A DNA stretch of 64,000 bases from Variovorax paradoxus (GCF_009755665.1 NZ_CP046622.1:496001-560000), one strand, 5' to 3'; counted from the stretch's first letter, positions 35,420 to 45,060 are shown. Numbers and translations are program-made. Notes: generated by a model not told the origin, from the sequence alone.

Positions 35420-36367
35420 ATGACACCTCCCGATGTTGTGATCAGCGAGGTTGGCCCGCGGGACGGCCTGCAATCGGTCAAGGCCACCATGCCCACCGCC
35501 GGCAAGCTGCGCTGGATCGACGCGCTCTACGCCGCCGGCGTGCGCGAGATCGAGGTCGCCTCCTTCGTGCCCGCCAGGCTGTTGCCGCAAATGGCCGATG
35601 CGGCAGAAGTGGTGCGCCATGCCGCTACGCTGCCCGGCTTGGTGGTGATGGCGCTGGTGCCCAACCGCAAGGGCGCTCAGGCGGCGCTCGAAGCCGGCGC
35701 GCACAAGCTCACCATGCCGGTGTCGGCCAGCGTGGCGCACTCGCTGGCCAACGTGCGCAAGACGCCGGCCGAAATGGTTGATGAAGTGCGCGCCATTTCC
35801 GAGTTGCGCCGCCAAACGGCACCCGAGGTGCTACTCGAAGTCGGCATTTCCACTGCTTTCGGCTGCACGCTGCAGGGGCTGGTGCCCGAAGACGACGTGA
35901 TCCGCCTGGCCGCGCAGTGCATCGAGGCCGGCGCCGAGGAGGCCGGCCTTTCGGACACCGTGGGCTATGCCAACCCGGCGCAGGTGCGCCGGCTCTTCAA
36001 GCGCCTGCGCGCCGAACTCGGCCAACACGCCGGCGCGGCCCACATGCACAACACGCGCGGCCTCGGTATCGCAAACTGCCTTGCGGCGTGGGACGAGGGC
36101 GTGCGCACCTTCGACGCCTCGCTCGGCGGCCTCGGCGGCTGCCCCTATGCGCCCGGCGCCTCCGGCAATGCGGTCACCGAAGACCTCGTCTTCATGTTCG
36201 AAGCCATGGGCGTTCGCACCGGCATCGACATCGAAAAACTCATTGCGGCGCGCGCGCCGCTCATGGCTGGCCTGCCGGGCGAACCGGTCTACGGCATGAC
36301 GCCTGAAGCCGGCCTGCCCAAGGGTTTTGTCCAAGGCCCTGTCCAGGAAACCAACCCACATGCCTGA
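35420..36367 (+). CDS. Hydroxymethylglutaryl-CoA lyase-like enzyme
   Basis: The 315-residue TIM-barrel enzyme of the DRE family has ISEVGPRDGLQSVK (about 8-21), the Arg-Asp pair binding metal and substrate, HMHNTRGLGIANCLAAW (metal-binding His-x-His) and GGLGGCPYAPGASGN, containing the catalytic Cys of HMG-CoA lyases. It should cleave 3-hydroxy-3-methylglutaryl-CoA or a related acyl-CoA to acetyl-CoA and a keto acid. The next gene, a CoA-transferase, overlaps by 8 bp (ATGCCTGA), so the substrate may be activated by that transferase. It could act in leucine or methyl-branched dicarboxylate breakdown. Confidence 0.85.
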   Translation: MTPPDVVISEVGPRDGLQSVKATMPTAGKLRWIDALYAAGVREIEVASFVPARLLPQMADAAEVVRHAATLPGLVVMALVPNRKGAQAALEAGAHKLTMPVSASVAHSLANVRKTPAEMVDEVRAISELRRQTAPEVLLEVGISTAFGCTLQGLVPEDDVIRLAAQCIEAGAEEAGLSDTVGYANPAQVRRLFKRLRAELGQHAGAAHMHNTRGLGIANCLAAWDEGVRTFDASLGGLGGCPYAPGASGNAVTEDLVFMFEAMGVRTGIDIEKLIAARAPLMAGLPGEPVYGMTPEAGLPKGFVQGPVQETNPHA

Positions 36368-37550
36368 ATCCAATCCGCTTCCCTATGCCGGCGTTCGCGT
36401 CGTCGAGTTCACCCACATGGTCATGGGCCCGACCTGCGGCCTGCTGCTGGCCGACCTTGGCGCCGAGGTCATCAAGGTCGAGCCCATCGAGGGCGACAGC
36501 ACGCGCCGCCTGCTCGGCTCGGGCTCGGGCTTCTTCCCGACCTTCAACCGCAACAAGAAGAGCATTGCGCTCGACCTCAAGACGCCCGCAGGCGTGGAGG
36601 CCGCGCTGCGCCTCGTCGCCACGGCCGACATCGTGAGCGAGAACTTCAAGCCCGGCACCATGAAGAAGCTGGGCCTGGACTACGACAGCCTGAAGCAGCT
36701 CAACCCGCGCCTCATCTACGTGAGCCACAAGGGCTTTCTGCCGGGCCCGTACGACCATCGCACCGCGCTTGACGAGGTGGTGCAGATGATGGGCGGCCTG
36801 GCCTACATGACCGGCCGCGCCGGCGATCCGCTGCGCGCGGGCACCAGCGTGAACGACATCATGGGCGGCATGTTCGGCGCCATCGGCGCCATGGCCGCGC
36901 TGCGCCAGCGCGAGCTCACCGGCAACGGCTGCGAGGTGCAGTCCGCGCTGTTCGAGAACAACGTGTTCCTGGTCGCGCAGCACATGATGCAGTTCGCCGC
37001 CACCGGCAAGGCGGCCGACCCGATGCCCAGCCGCATTTCCGCCTGGGCGGTGTACGACGTATTCACCGTGAAAGACGGCGAGCAGATCTTTCTCGCCGCC
37101 GTGAGCGACAAGCAGTGGGCGATCTTCTGCAAGGCCTTCGGGCTGGAAGAAATGCTGGCCGACCCGCGCCTGAAGACCAACAACGACCGCGTGCTGGCGC
37201 GCGAATGGATGATGCCCATCCTGCGCTCGCACCTGGCCGGCCACAGCGCCGCACAACTCAGCGCGGTGTTCGAGCAGAACGAGCTGCCCTTCGCGCCCAT
37301 CACCAAGCCGCAGGAGCTGTTCGACGACCCTCACCTGAACGCCACCGGCGGGATCGCGCCGGTTCGCATGAACGACGGCCACATGGCCAAGGTGCCGCTC
37401 ATGCCCTTCACGCTGGATGGCAAGCGCCCCGGCATCCGCATGCAGCCTCCGCGCATCGGCGAGCACACTGCCGAGCTGCTGAAAGAGGTGGGCTACAGCG
37501 ACAGCGAAATCGCCGCCTTCGAGGCGCGCCGGGCTGGCGCTGCCGGGTGA
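36360..37550 (+). CDS. CaiB/BaiF family (class III) CoA-transferase
   Basis: The 396-residue product starts MPESNPLPYAGVRVVEFTH. GADLGAEVIKVEP-like LLLADLGAEVIKVEPIEGD (about 24-42) and NRNKKSIALDLKTPAG (about 61-76) are family landmarks. The catalytic Asp is in AGTSVNDIMGGMFGAIGAM. It moves CoA between acyl-CoA and free acids. An ATG 33 bp earlier is inside the lyase gene; 36360 fits the family start. Together with the lyase this makes an acid-activation and cleavage module under the divergent IclR regulator. Confidence 0.92.
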   Translation: MPESNPLPYAGVRVVEFTHMVMGPTCGLLLADLGAEVIKVEPIEGDSTRRLLGSGSGFFPTFNRNKKSIALDLKTPAGVEAALRLVATADIVSENFKPGTMKKLGLDYDSLKQLNPRLIYVSHKGFLPGPYDHRTALDEVVQMMGGLAYMTGRAGDPLRAGTSVNDIMGGMFGAIGAMAALRQRELTGNGCEVQSALFENNVFLVAQHMMQFAATGKAADPMPSRISAWAVYDVFTVKDGEQIFLAAVSDKQWAIFCKAFGLEEMLADPRLKTNNDRVLAREWMMPILRSHLAGHSAAQLSAVFEQNELPFAPITKPQELFDDPHLNATGGIAPVRMNDGHMAKVPLMPFTLDGKRPGIRMQPPRIGEHTAELLKEVGYSDSEIAAFEARRAGAAG

Positions 37551-37587
37551 GCCCAAGGCAAGACCCGGAAGATATAGTTCGGGCGCC

Positions 37588-38520
37588 ATGGACCGCCTGA
37601 AGCAACTCGAATCCTTCGTCTCGGTGGCGACCCGCGGCGGTCTCACGGCCGCGGCCAAGGCCGAGGGCGTGGCGCCCGCCATCATGGGGCGACGCCTCGA
37701 CGCGCTGGAGGCCAGGCTGGGCGTGAAGCTGCTGGTGCGCACCACGCGGCGCATCACGCTCACACACGAAGGCAGCGCCTTTCTCGAGGACTGCCAGCGC
37801 CTGCTGACCGAATTCGCCAATGCGGAGGCCAGCGTGAGCGCCGGCGGCGTCAAGGCCAGCGGGCACTTGCGCGTCACGGCGCCGGCGGGCTTTGGCCGCC
37901 GCCATGTGGCGCCGCTGGTGCCGCGGTTCCATGCGATGCACCCCGAAGTCACGATCTCGCTCAACCTCAGCGACCGCGTGGTCGACGTGCGCGGCGAGAG
38001 CTTCGACTGCGCGGTGCGTGTGGGCGACATGCCCGATTCGTCGCTGGTGAGCGTCCGGCTCGCCGACAACCGGCGTCGCTGCGTCGCCACGCCCGAATTC
38101 GTGCGCCGCCACGGCATGCCCAAGCACCCGAGCGAGCTGTCGCGCTTCGCCTGCCTCACGTTGTCGAGCGATGCCTCGCAGACGCGCGGCTGGGCATTCC
38201 GCCTGCCGGCCGAAGAGGGCGAGGGCGGCGACGAACTGATCTACCTGCGGCCCGAGGGCCCGCTCGATTGTTCCGACGGACAGGTGTTGCACGACTGGTG
38301 CCTGGCCGGCCACGGCATTGCCTGGCGCAGCACCTGGGAGGTCGAGGCCGAGATCGACGCGGGTTTGCTGGTGCCGCTGCTCGATGATTTCGCCGCGCCG
38401 CCCAACGGCATCTACGCCGTGTTCACGGGCACCAAGCACCTGCCGCTGCGGGTGCGGCTGTGGCTTGATTTCCTCAAGGAGCAATACGGACGCCCCGAAT
38501 TCTGGGGCGGAAGAGGGTAA
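37588..38520 (+). CDS. LysR-family transcriptional regulator
   Basis: The 310-residue product begins MDRLKQLESFVSVATRGG, then helix-turn-helix LTAAAKAEGVAPAIMGRRLD (about 19-38), an unusual recognition helix with IMGRR where most relatives have VSR. The effector domain covers about 90-300. It follows the CoA-transferase by 37 bp on the same strand with a possible -10 TATAGT (37573-37578) of its own. Its targets are unclear; the nearest candidates are the upstream operon or the DUF2214 gene. Confidence 0.9.
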   Translation: MDRLKQLESFVSVATRGGLTAAAKAEGVAPAIMGRRLDALEARLGVKLLVRTTRRITLTHEGSAFLEDCQRLLTEFANAEASVSAGGVKASGHLRVTAPAGFGRRHVAPLVPRFHAMHPEVTISLNLSDRVVDVRGESFDCAVRVGDMPDSSLVSVRLADNRRRCVATPEFVRRHGMPKHPSELSRFACLTLSSDASQTRGWAFRLPAEEGEGGDELIYLRPEGPLDCSDGQVLHDWCLAGHGIAWRSTWEVEAEIDAGLLVPLLDDFAAPPNGIYAVFTGTKHLPLRVRLWLDFLKEQYGRPEFWGGRG

Positions 38521-38584
38521 AGCCGCCCGAGCGGCGGCACAATGCGCAAGCATTTGCAACCCCATTGAAGAAGAAAGCCGTTCG

Positions 38585-39037
38585 ATGACCCTCGAAGCCA
38601 TCCTTGCCTACCTGCACTTGCTGGCCATCCTCACGATGGTGGTGTTCATTTCGAGCGAAGCGGCGCTGTGCCGCGTGCAGTGGCTCAATGCCGCCGTGGT
38701 CGAGCGGCTCGCCAAAGTCGACCTGGTCTACGGCATGGCCGCCATTGCGGTGCTCGCGACCGGCATTGCCCGCACGGTGTGGGGCGTGAAGGGCACCGCC
38801 TGGTACTGGACCAACCCGCTCCTGCACGTGAAGCTCGGCCTGTTCATCATCATCGGCGTGCTCTCGATCTTTCCGACGCTCACCTACTTCCGCTGGCGCA
38901 AGGCTCTGCGCGCCAACGGCACGCTGCCGACCGAAGACGATGTGAAAAAAACGCGCAAGCTGGTCATGGTGCAGGCCCACCTGATTGCGGTGATTCCGCT
39001 GGTCGCCGTGTTCCTTGCGCGCGGCTTCGGCAAATAG
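38585..39037 (+). CDS. DUF2214 family membrane protein
   Basis: The 150-residue product has four hydrophobic segments (about 5-25, 45-65, 80-100, 125-147), beginning MTLEAILAYLHLLAILTMVV. YLHLLAILTMVVFISSEAAL and LLHVKLGLFIIIGVLSI are typical of DUF2214. Conserved His in the first and third helices suggest cofactor or proton handling, but the function is unknown. It ends 7 bp before the next gene's start, implying co-transcription. Confidence 0.85.
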   Translation: MTLEAILAYLHLLAILTMVVFISSEAALCRVQWLNAAVVERLAKVDLVYGMAAIAVLATGIARTVWGVKGTAWYWTNPLLHVKLGLFIIIGVLSIFPTLTYFRWRKALRANGTLPTEDDVKKTRKLVMVQAHLIAVIPLVAVFLARGFGK

Positions 39038-39044
39038 GGCCGGC

Positions 39045-41087
39045 ATGGAACGCGCCGGCATCCAGTTCCTGTTTGCCGGCACCATCTTCAGCAGCGCGTT
39101 CCTGCTGTTTCTCGTCCAGCCGCTCATCGCCAAGCAGATCCTGCCTTGGTTCGGCGGCTCGGCCGCCGTGTGGTCGATCTGCATGGTGTTCTTCCAGGCG
39201 GTGCTGCTCGCGGGCTATGCCTATTCCGACTGGGTGACGCGGCATCTTCGCGTTCGCACGCAGGCCGCGTTGCACGTGGGCCTTCTGCTTGCGAGCCTGG
39301 CATTCCTGCCGCTGGTGGTGGCCGCCCACTTGAAGCCTACGGGCGACGAAGACCCCACGTGGCTGATCCTGGGCCTGCTGCTCGCGACCATCGGGCTTCC
39401 CTACTTTCTGCTTTCGACCACCGGGCCGCTGGTGCAGTCGTGGGTGGCGCGCACGCCCTGGAGCGCGCGGGTGTACCGGTACTTCTCCCTGTCTAACCTG
39501 GCCTCGCTGCTGTCGCTCCTGAGCTATCCGGTGCTGATCGAGCCGCGCAGCTCGCTGCTCCGGCAGGCGCAGGGGTGGTCGTGGGGCTATGGCGCGTTCG
39601 TGGTGCTTTGCGCGGGCACGACCCTGCTCGTGGCGTACCGCTGGTCGGAAGCCCTGCCGGCACCGGCATCGCCGGCGGCAGCGGCTGCGGCGGGCGGGGA
39701 GGCGCCTCCGCGCTGGTCGGACGCGCTGCTCTGGCTCGCCTTGCCGGCGCTCGCGTCGTGGCTGCTGCTGGCCGTGACCAACCACATCACCCAGAACGTC
39801 GCCGCGGTGCCGTTTCTCTGGATCTTGCCGCTGTCGCTGTACCTGTTCACCTTTGTGCTGTGCTTCGAAAGCGACCGCTGGTACCGGCGCGGCGTTTTCC
39901 TGCCGCTGGCGGCGGGCGTGCTGGTGCTGTGCGCCTTCGGCCTGCAGCACCACATCGGCTCGGACGTGCGCACGGGGCTGCCGATCTATGTGGGCGGCCT
40001 GTTCGTGCTGTGCATGTTCCTGCACGGAGAAACCGCAAGGCTGCGGCCTGCGCCGCGCTATCTCACGCGCTTCTACCTGATGCTCTCGCTGGGCGGCGCC
40101 ATCGGCGGCGCCATGGTCGGGCTGGTCGCACCGCACGTGCTGCCCGCGTACTACGAACTGGGCATCGGGCTCACGCTCACTGCGCTGGCTGCCGTGGCCG
40201 TTCTGCGCCATCGCCTGTGGCTGCGGGTTTCCGGCGTGGCCCTGGCGGCCTGCTGCGTCTTTTTCCTGGTGGCGCAGATCCGCAGCGACAGGTCCGGCGC
40301 GCGCCACCTGATGCGCAACTTCTACGGCGCACTGATCACCTTCGATGTGCGCCGCGCCAACCCTCCGAGCTACGTGCGGCTGCTGTCGCATGGTTCCATC
40401 AAGCATGGCGAACAGTTTCTCGACCCGCTCAGGCGGCGCGAGCCCACCACCTATTACGGCGCCACCTCGGGCATCGGCCGGGCCATGGCCGCCGCGCCGG
40501 GCGGGCCGCGCCGCGTGGGGCTGATCGGCCTGGGCGCGGGCACGCTTGCGAGCTACGGCCGAAGCGGCGACGTCTACCGCATCTACGAGATCAATCCGCA
40601 GGTGTTCGAGCTGGCGGACAGCGAGTTCACCTTTTTGCGCGACAGCCCTGCGAAGACAGAGCGCGTGCTCGGCGATGCGCGGCTGGCGCTGGAGCGCGAA
40701 GCGCCGCAGGGCTTCGACCTGCTGGCGGTCGACGCTTTCTCGGGCGACGCAGTGCCGGTCCATCTGCTTACAGCCGAGGCGATGGACGTCTACTTGCGCC
40801 ACATGAAGCCCGACGGCATCGTGGCCTTTCACGTGTCCAACCGCTATCTCGAACTCGCACCCGTGGTGGCGCGAATCGCGGCGTTGAAAGGGGTGCACGC
40901 GGTGCTGGTGAGCGACGACGCCAAGGATTCGAAGTGGCTCAACTCGACCGATTGGGTGCTGGTTGCGCGCGATCCGGGCGTGCTGGCGCGCGAGCCGCTG
41001 CGCGGCGCGGCTTCGCCCATCGCGCTTCCGGCCGATACCCGCCCCTGGACCGACGACTTCAACAACCTGCTGGGCGTGCTCAAGTAG
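39045..41087 (+). CDS. Fused MFS-like/spermidine-synthase-like membrane protein
   Basis: The 680-residue product has an N-terminal membrane domain of about 11-12 helices (about 5-415) and a C-terminal methyltransferase-fold domain like spermidine synthases (about 440-670). The C-domain has GLIGLGAGTLASYG, the Gly-rich S-adenosyl site, YEINPQVFELA, and LLAVDAFSGDAVPVHLLTAE. The membrane part begins QFLFAGTIFSSAFLLFLVQP. Similar fusions are widespread and uncharacterised; polyamine synthesis is not proved. Start ATG 39045 fits the family better than 39015, which overlaps DUF2214. A good terminator follows. Confidence 0.9.
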   Translation: MERAGIQFLFAGTIFSSAFLLFLVQPLIAKQILPWFGGSAAVWSICMVFFQAVLLAGYAYSDWVTRHLRVRTQAALHVGLLLASLAFLPLVVAAHLKPTGDEDPTWLILGLLLATIGLPYFLLSTTGPLVQSWVARTPWSARVYRYFSLSNLASLLSLLSYPVLIEPRSSLLRQAQGWSWGYGAFVVLCAGTTLLVAYRWSEALPAPASPAAAAAAGGEAPPRWSDALLWLALPALASWLLLAVTNHITQNVAAVPFLWILPLSLYLFTFVLCFESDRWYRRGVFLPLAAGVLVLCAFGLQHHIGSDVRTGLPIYVGGLFVLCMFLHGETARLRPAPRYLTRFYLMLSLGGAIGGAMVGLVAPHVLPAYYELGIGLTLTALAAVAVLRHRLWLRVSGVALAACCVFFLVAQIRSDRSGARHLMRNFYGALITFDVRRANPPSYVRLLSHGSIKHGEQFLDPLRRREPTTYYGATSGIGRAMAAAPGGPRRVGLIGLGAGTLASYGRSGDVYRIYEINPQVFELADSEFTFLRDSPAKTERVLGDARLALEREAPQGFDLLAVDAFSGDAVPVHLLTAEAMDVYLRHMKPDGIVAFHVSNRYLELAPVVARIAALKGVHAVLVSDDAKDSKWLNSTDWVLVARDPGVLAREPLRGAASPIALPADTRPWTDDFNNLLGVLK

Positions 41088-41095
41088 CGCCCATG

Positions 41096-41134
41096 AAAAA
41101 GCCCCGCCGGCGCGGGACCGGGCGGGGCTTGTTT
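41096..41134. terminator. Bidirectional terminator between MFS-fusion and psiF
   Basis: AAAAA precedes GCCCCGCC (41101-41108) paired with GGCGGGGC (41121-41128), then TTGTTT. It can end both the rightward fusion gene and the leftward PsiF gene, which converge here. Confidence 0.85.
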
Positions 41135-41153
41135 CAGAAAAGCGCGGCTGGTG

Positions 41154-41525
41154 TCAGGCCTTGGCGCTCAGGCATTCCTTCATGAAGGCCTTGCGCGCGT
41201 CGCCCTTGAGGGTCTTGGCCTTTTCGTCGGCGTTGCAGGTCTTCATCTTTTGCTGCTGGGTCTGCTTGGCGGTCATGGCCGGCTTGGCGCTCAGGCAGCT
41301 CTTCATGAAGGCCTTGCGTTCGTCGCCTTTCTTGTCGCCCGCTTCCTGGTTGCAGGTTGTCATCTTGCTTTGCTGGGCGGTGGGGGCCTTGGCCGCCGGG
41401 GTGGCCGGCGTCGCGGGGGTGGCGGCCGGGGCGACGACCACAGGCGCGGGCGCCTTGTCTTGCGCCTGTGCGGCGCCAAAGGAAAGGCAGGCGCCCAGGG
41501 CGACCAGGGAAAGGAGCTTCTTCAT
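41154..41525 (-). CDS. psiF: PsiF repeat protein
   Basis: The 123-residue product has a signal peptide (1-27, ending AAQAQ), a Pro/Ala/Thr-rich linker (about 30-55), and two PsiF repeats: KMTTCNQEAGDKKGDERKAF and KMKTCNADEKAKTLKGDARK, each ending AFMKxCLSAK. Four Cys, two per repeat, are spaced for disulphides. E. coli PsiF is induced by phosphate starvation; its function is not known. MKKLLSLVALG (ATG 41525) is the start. No Pho box is obvious upstream. Confidence 0.9.
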   Translation of the reverse strand: MKKLLSLVALGACLSFGAAQAQDKAPAPVVVAPAATPATPATPAAKAPTAQQSKMTTCNQEAGDKKGDERKAFMKSCLSAKPAMTAKQTQQQKMKTCNADEKAKTLKGDARKAFMKECLSAKA

Positions 41526-41657
41526 GGTGATATGTCCTTGCAAGATTGGGTTGTGACAGGTGCCCCGCCCCCGGGGCCGCCCATCCTAACGGGCGGGGGC
41601 ATGCATTCGATGACCGCCGGCGCCGCCGAGCGGGTTTGCCCCCGGTAAAATCCGCAG

Positions 41658-43343
41658 ATGCTATTGGTCAAACAGGAGCTGCTCGCGGCGCTCGCGAACA
41701 CGCTCGAATCCCTCTCGCCCGGCGCTGGCTCCAAAGCCGCGTTCGAGTCGCCCAAGGTGGCCGCCCATGGCGACTTCGCCAGCACGGCCGCCATGCAACT
41801 CGCCAAACCGCTCGGCCGCAAGCCGCGCGAACTGGCCGAGGAGCTCAGCGCCGCGCTGCTCGCCACCCCCGTTTTCGGCCAGTGGGTCGAAGCCATCGAA
41901 ATCGCCGGCCCCGGCTTTCTCAACATCCGCCTCAAGACTTCCGCCAAGCAGCAGATCGTGCGCGAAGTGCTGAATGCGGCCGACGCCTTCGGCCAGCAGC
42001 CCGCCACCGGCGAAAAGGTGCTGGTCGAGTTCGTCTCGGCCAATCCGACCGGGCCGCTGCACGTCGGCCACGGCCGCCAGGCCGCGCTCGGCGACGCCAT
42101 CTGCAACCTGCGCGCCTCGCAGGGCGACACGGTCTGGCGCGAGTTCTACTACAACGACGCCGGCGTGCAGATCCAGACGCTGGCCAACAGCACGCAACTG
42201 CGCGCCCGCGGCTTCAAGCCCGGCGACCCCGAATGGCCGAGCGGCGAAAAGGCGCCCGCCTACAACGGCGACTACATCGCCGACATCGCCGAAGACTTCA
42301 AGGCGAAGAAGACCGTCAAGTCGGACGACCGCGAATACACCGCCAGCGGCAACATCGACGACCTCGACTCCATCCGCGAATTCGCCGTGGCCTACCTGCG
42401 CCGCGAACAGGACCTCGACCTGCAGGCCTTCCGCGTGCGCTTCGACAACTACTACCTCGAATCGAGCCTCTACACCAGCGGCCGCGTCGAGGCGGCGGTG
42501 CAAAAGCTCGTGGCGGCGGGCAAGACCTACGAGCAGGACGGCGCGCTGTGGCTCAAGTCGACCGACTACGGCGACGACAAGGACCGCGTGATGAAGAAGC
42601 AGGACGGTACGTACACGTACTTCGTGCCCGACGTCGCCTATCACATCGCCAAGTGGGAGCGCGGCTTCCACAAGGTCGTCAACATCCAGGGCACCGACCA
42701 CCACGGCACCATCGCGCGCGTGCGGGCCGGCCTGCAGGCCGCGGGCGTCGGCATTCCCGAGGGCTACCCCGACTACGTGCTGCACACCATGGTGCGCGTG
42801 ATGAAGGGCGGCGAAGAGGTCAAGATCAGCAAGCGCGCGGGCAGCTACGTCACGCTGCGCGACCTGATCGAATGGACCAGCACCGACGCCGTGCGCTTCT
42901 TCCTCCTGAGCCGCAAGCCCGACACCGAATACACCTTCGACGTCGACTTGGCCGTGACGAAGAACAACGACAACCCGGTGTACTACGTGCAATACGCCCA
43001 TGCGCGCATCTGCTCGGTGCTGGCCGGCTGGGGCGGCGACGCCGCCACGCTGAAGAACGTCGACCTGTCGCCGCTCGAAAGCCCGGCCGCGCAGGCGCTG
43101 ATGCTGCTGCTCGCCAAATATCCGGCCATGCTGACGGCGGCGGCGAAGGATTTCGCCCCGCACGACGTGACTTTCTATTTGCGCGAACTGGCCGCCAGCT
43201 ACCACAGCTACTACGACGCCGAGCGCATCCTGGTCGACGAAGAACCGGTAAAACTGGCGCGGCTCGCGCTCGTCGCCGCCACTGCGCAGGTGCTGCACAA
43301 TGGCCTCGCGATTCTCGGCGTCAGTGCGCCGAGCAAGATGTGA
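41658..43343 (+). CDS. argS: Arginyl-tRNA synthetase
   Basis: The 561-residue class I enzyme charges tRNA-Arg. [12 protein letters not shown] (His135-His138) is the HIGH motif, KISKRAG (389-395) stands for KMSKS, and the N-terminal Add-1 domain (about 1-110) binds the tRNA D-loop. The C-terminal anticodon-binding domain ends near 561. The upstream TAAAAT (41646-41651) close to the start is probably not the -10 of this gene because it leaves too little leader. The SPOR gene begins 8 bp downstream, so they are co-transcribed. Confidence 0.97.
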   Translation: MLLVKQELLAALANTLESLSPGAGSKAAFESPKVAAHGDFASTAAMQLAKPLGRKPRELAEELSAALLATPVFGQWVEAIEIAGPGFLNIRLKTSAKQQIVREVLNAADAFGQQPATGEKVLVEFVSANPTGPLHVGHGRQAALGDAICNLRASQGDTVWREFYYNDAGVQIQTLANSTQLRARGFKPGDPEWPSGEKAPAYNGDYIADIAEDFKAKKTVKSDDREYTASGNIDDLDSIREFAVAYLRREQDLDLQAFRVRFDNYYLESSLYTSGRVEAAVQKLVAAGKTYEQDGALWLKSTDYGDDKDRVMKKQDGTYTYFVPDVAYHIAKWERGFHKVVNIQGTDHHGTIARVRAGLQAAGVGIPEGYPDYVLHTMVRVMKGGEEVKISKRAGSYVTLRDLIEWTSTDAVRFFLLSRKPDTEYTFDVDLAVTKNNDNPVYYVQYAHARICSVLAGWGGDAATLKNVDLSPLESPAAQALMLLLAKYPAMLTAAAKDFAPHDVTFYLRELAASYHSYYDAERILVDEEPVKLARLALVAATAQVLHNGLAILGVSAPSKM

Positions 43344-43350
43344 AACCACC

Positions 43351-44097
43351 ATGAAGAAGACAACCAGACAACGCGGCAACATCGTCATCGGCCTCATCAT
43401 CGGCCTGGTGCTGGGGTTGGGTGTCGCGCTGGGCATTGCGGTCTACGTGACCAAGGTGCCGATTCCGTTCGTAACCAAGACCCAGCGCGGCGGCGCCGAG
43501 CAGGACGAAGCCGAGGCTCGCAAGAACCGCGACTGGGATCCGAATGCGCCCCTGGCCGGCAAGCCCGGCACGCCCGCCAAGCCGCCCACGGCCGCAGGCG
43601 GCCCGGTGGCTCCCGCCGGCGGCGACAACACGGCCGTGGCGCCGGGAGCCGCGCCGCCCGCTCCGCCGGTGCCGGTGGTCGTGGCGCCCAAGCCGGCGCG
43701 TCCGGCGCCGGTGCCGGCCGAAGCCAATCCGCTGCCGCCCTCGAACGATCCGCTGGGCGATCTGGCCCGCGCGCGCGCCGGCGGCAACAGCGGCAGCACT
43801 ACCACTGCTGCCGCGCCAAGCAGCAGCAACAACAGCGCGGCGCCGTCGTCCGGCCCCGATCCGTTCATGTACTTTGTGCAGGCCGGCGCGTTCCGCACCA
43901 CCGACGACGCCGAGGCCCAGCGTGCCAAGCTGTCGCTGATGGGTGTGGAGGCCCGGGTCACCGAGCGCGAGCAGGCGGGCCGCACGGTCTATCGCGTGCG
44001 CGCGGGTCCGTTCAACAAGAAGGACGATGCCGATCGCCTGAAAGAGCGGCTCGACAGCGGCGGCCTCGAATCGGCGCTGGTGCGCGTGCAGCGCTGA
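43351..44097 (+). CDS. SPOR-domain membrane protein (FtsN-like)
   Basis: The 248-residue product has a short cytoplasmic start MKKTTRQRGN, one membrane helix (about 11-34), a long Pro/Ala/Gly-rich periplasmic linker (about 60-165) and a C-terminal SPOR domain (about 172-247; FMYFVQAGAFRTTDDAEAQR). SPOR domains bind peptidoglycan stripped of stem peptides at the division septum. The layout is that of FtsN-like division proteins, and argS next to ftsN-like genes is a common proteobacterial order. ATG 43351 is chosen over 43300, which lies inside argS. Confidence 0.92.
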   Translation: MKKTTRQRGNIVIGLIIGLVLGLGVALGIAVYVTKVPIPFVTKTQRGGAEQDEAEARKNRDWDPNAPLAGKPGTPAKPPTAAGGPVAPAGGDNTAVAPGAAPPAPPVPVVVAPKPARPAPVPAEANPLPPSNDPLGDLARARAGGNSGSTTTAAAPSSSNNSAAPSSGPDPFMYFVQAGAFRTTDDAEAQRAKLSLMGVEARVTEREQAGRTVYRVRAGPFNKKDDADRLKERLDSGGLESALVRVQR

Positions 44098-44261
44098 GGT
44101 GTATTCCCGAGGCGGCTGCGGCCTTGCGGCAGCCGTCATGAATAATCCCTAAGCTTTGCGGCATGGGCCGCCGCCAAGATCGCGTCTTGGGCATGCCGCA
44201 TGCGGGAACTCCGCGCGGCGCCCCGGCTCTGTCTGCCGTACCCAATAGGAGAACTTTTTCA

Positions 44262-44909
44262 ATGAAACGTCGTGACTTTTCGCTGGCCGCCACTTCGCTC
44301 GGTCTGATTTCGCTGGCTGGCAATACGGCGCACGCCCAGGCGCGCGCGCCCAAGGCCGGCACCGAGTACCTGGTGCTCGACAAGCGCGTGCCCGTCGACG
44401 CGCCCGCCGGCAAAGTCGAAGTGATCGAGTTCTTCTCGTACAACTGCCCGCATTGCAACGATTTCGAGCCGCAGCTCGACGCGTGGCTCAAGACGGCCCC
44501 CAAGGAAGTGGCTTTCCGCCGCGTGCCGGTGCCCTTCGTCGGCAACGACGTCGAAGCCAAGCAGCGCCTGTACTACGCACTCGAAGCCATGGGCAAGGTC
44601 GAGGAATTCCAGCCGAAGATCTTCAACGCGATTCACAGGCAACGCCAGAACGTCAACGGCGACACCAACATCGTTGCCTGGGCCACGGCCAACGGCCTCG
44701 ACGGCGCCAAGTTCAAGGAAGTGTTTACCTCGTTCAGCGTGGCCAGCAAGGCCAAGCGCGCCACGCAGCTGACCGAAGCCTACAAGGTGGCCGGCGTTCC
44801 GGCGCTGGCCGTGGGCGGCCGCTGGTACGTGGATGGCGAGCTGGCCGGTAACATGACCAAGGCGCTCCAGGTCACCAACTACCTGATCGGCGAAGCCAAG
44901 AAGGGCTGA
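44262..44909 (+). CDS. dsbA: Thiol:disulfide interchange protein DsbA
   Basis: The 215-residue product has a signal peptide (1-26), a thioredoxin fold with CPHC (62-65) in EFFSYNCPHCNDFEP, and a cis-Pro loop VAGVPALAVGG. It oxidises cysteines of secreted proteins in the periplasm and is reoxidised by DsbB. AGGAG lies about 11 bases before ATG 44262. It is separated from the SPOR gene by 164 bp and ends with a terminator, so it is probably a single-gene unit. Confidence 0.95.
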   Translation: MKRRDFSLAATSLGLISLAGNTAHAQARAPKAGTEYLVLDKRVPVDAPAGKVEVIEFFSYNCPHCNDFEPQLDAWLKTAPKEVAFRRVPVPFVGNDVEAKQRLYYALEAMGKVEEFQPKIFNAIHRQRQNVNGDTNIVAWATANGLDGAKFKEVFTSFSVASKAKRATQLTEAYKVAGVPALAVGGRWYVDGELAGNMTKALQVTNYLIGEAKKG

Positions 44910-44974
44910 TCGCCTTCAGGGGCAAGACAGCGGCCCGGCCACGCCGGGCCCGCAGTGTTCCCGGATCGGATGTC

Positions 44975-44998
44975 AAGCCCGCTTTGGCGGGCTTTTTC
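44975..44998 (+). terminator. Rho-independent terminator of dsbA
   Basis: AAGCCCGC (44975-44982), loop TTTG, GCGGGCTT (44987-44994) and TTTTTC. It lies 66 bp after the dsbA stop and just before the lptA promoter region. Confidence 0.85.
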
Positions 44999-45060
44999 AT
45001 CTGCGCGCGCTGGGCTGGCGCGATCCGCCGCATACAATGCAGAGCAAGTTTCGTGCCTCT

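Noticed and set aside
41661..43436. 591-residue minus-strand frame opposite argS
   Set aside because: Antisense shadow; argS has both class I signature motifs.
44113..44135. GGCTGC/GCAGCC repeat after the SPOR gene as a terminator
   Set aside because: Arms are short and no T tract follows.
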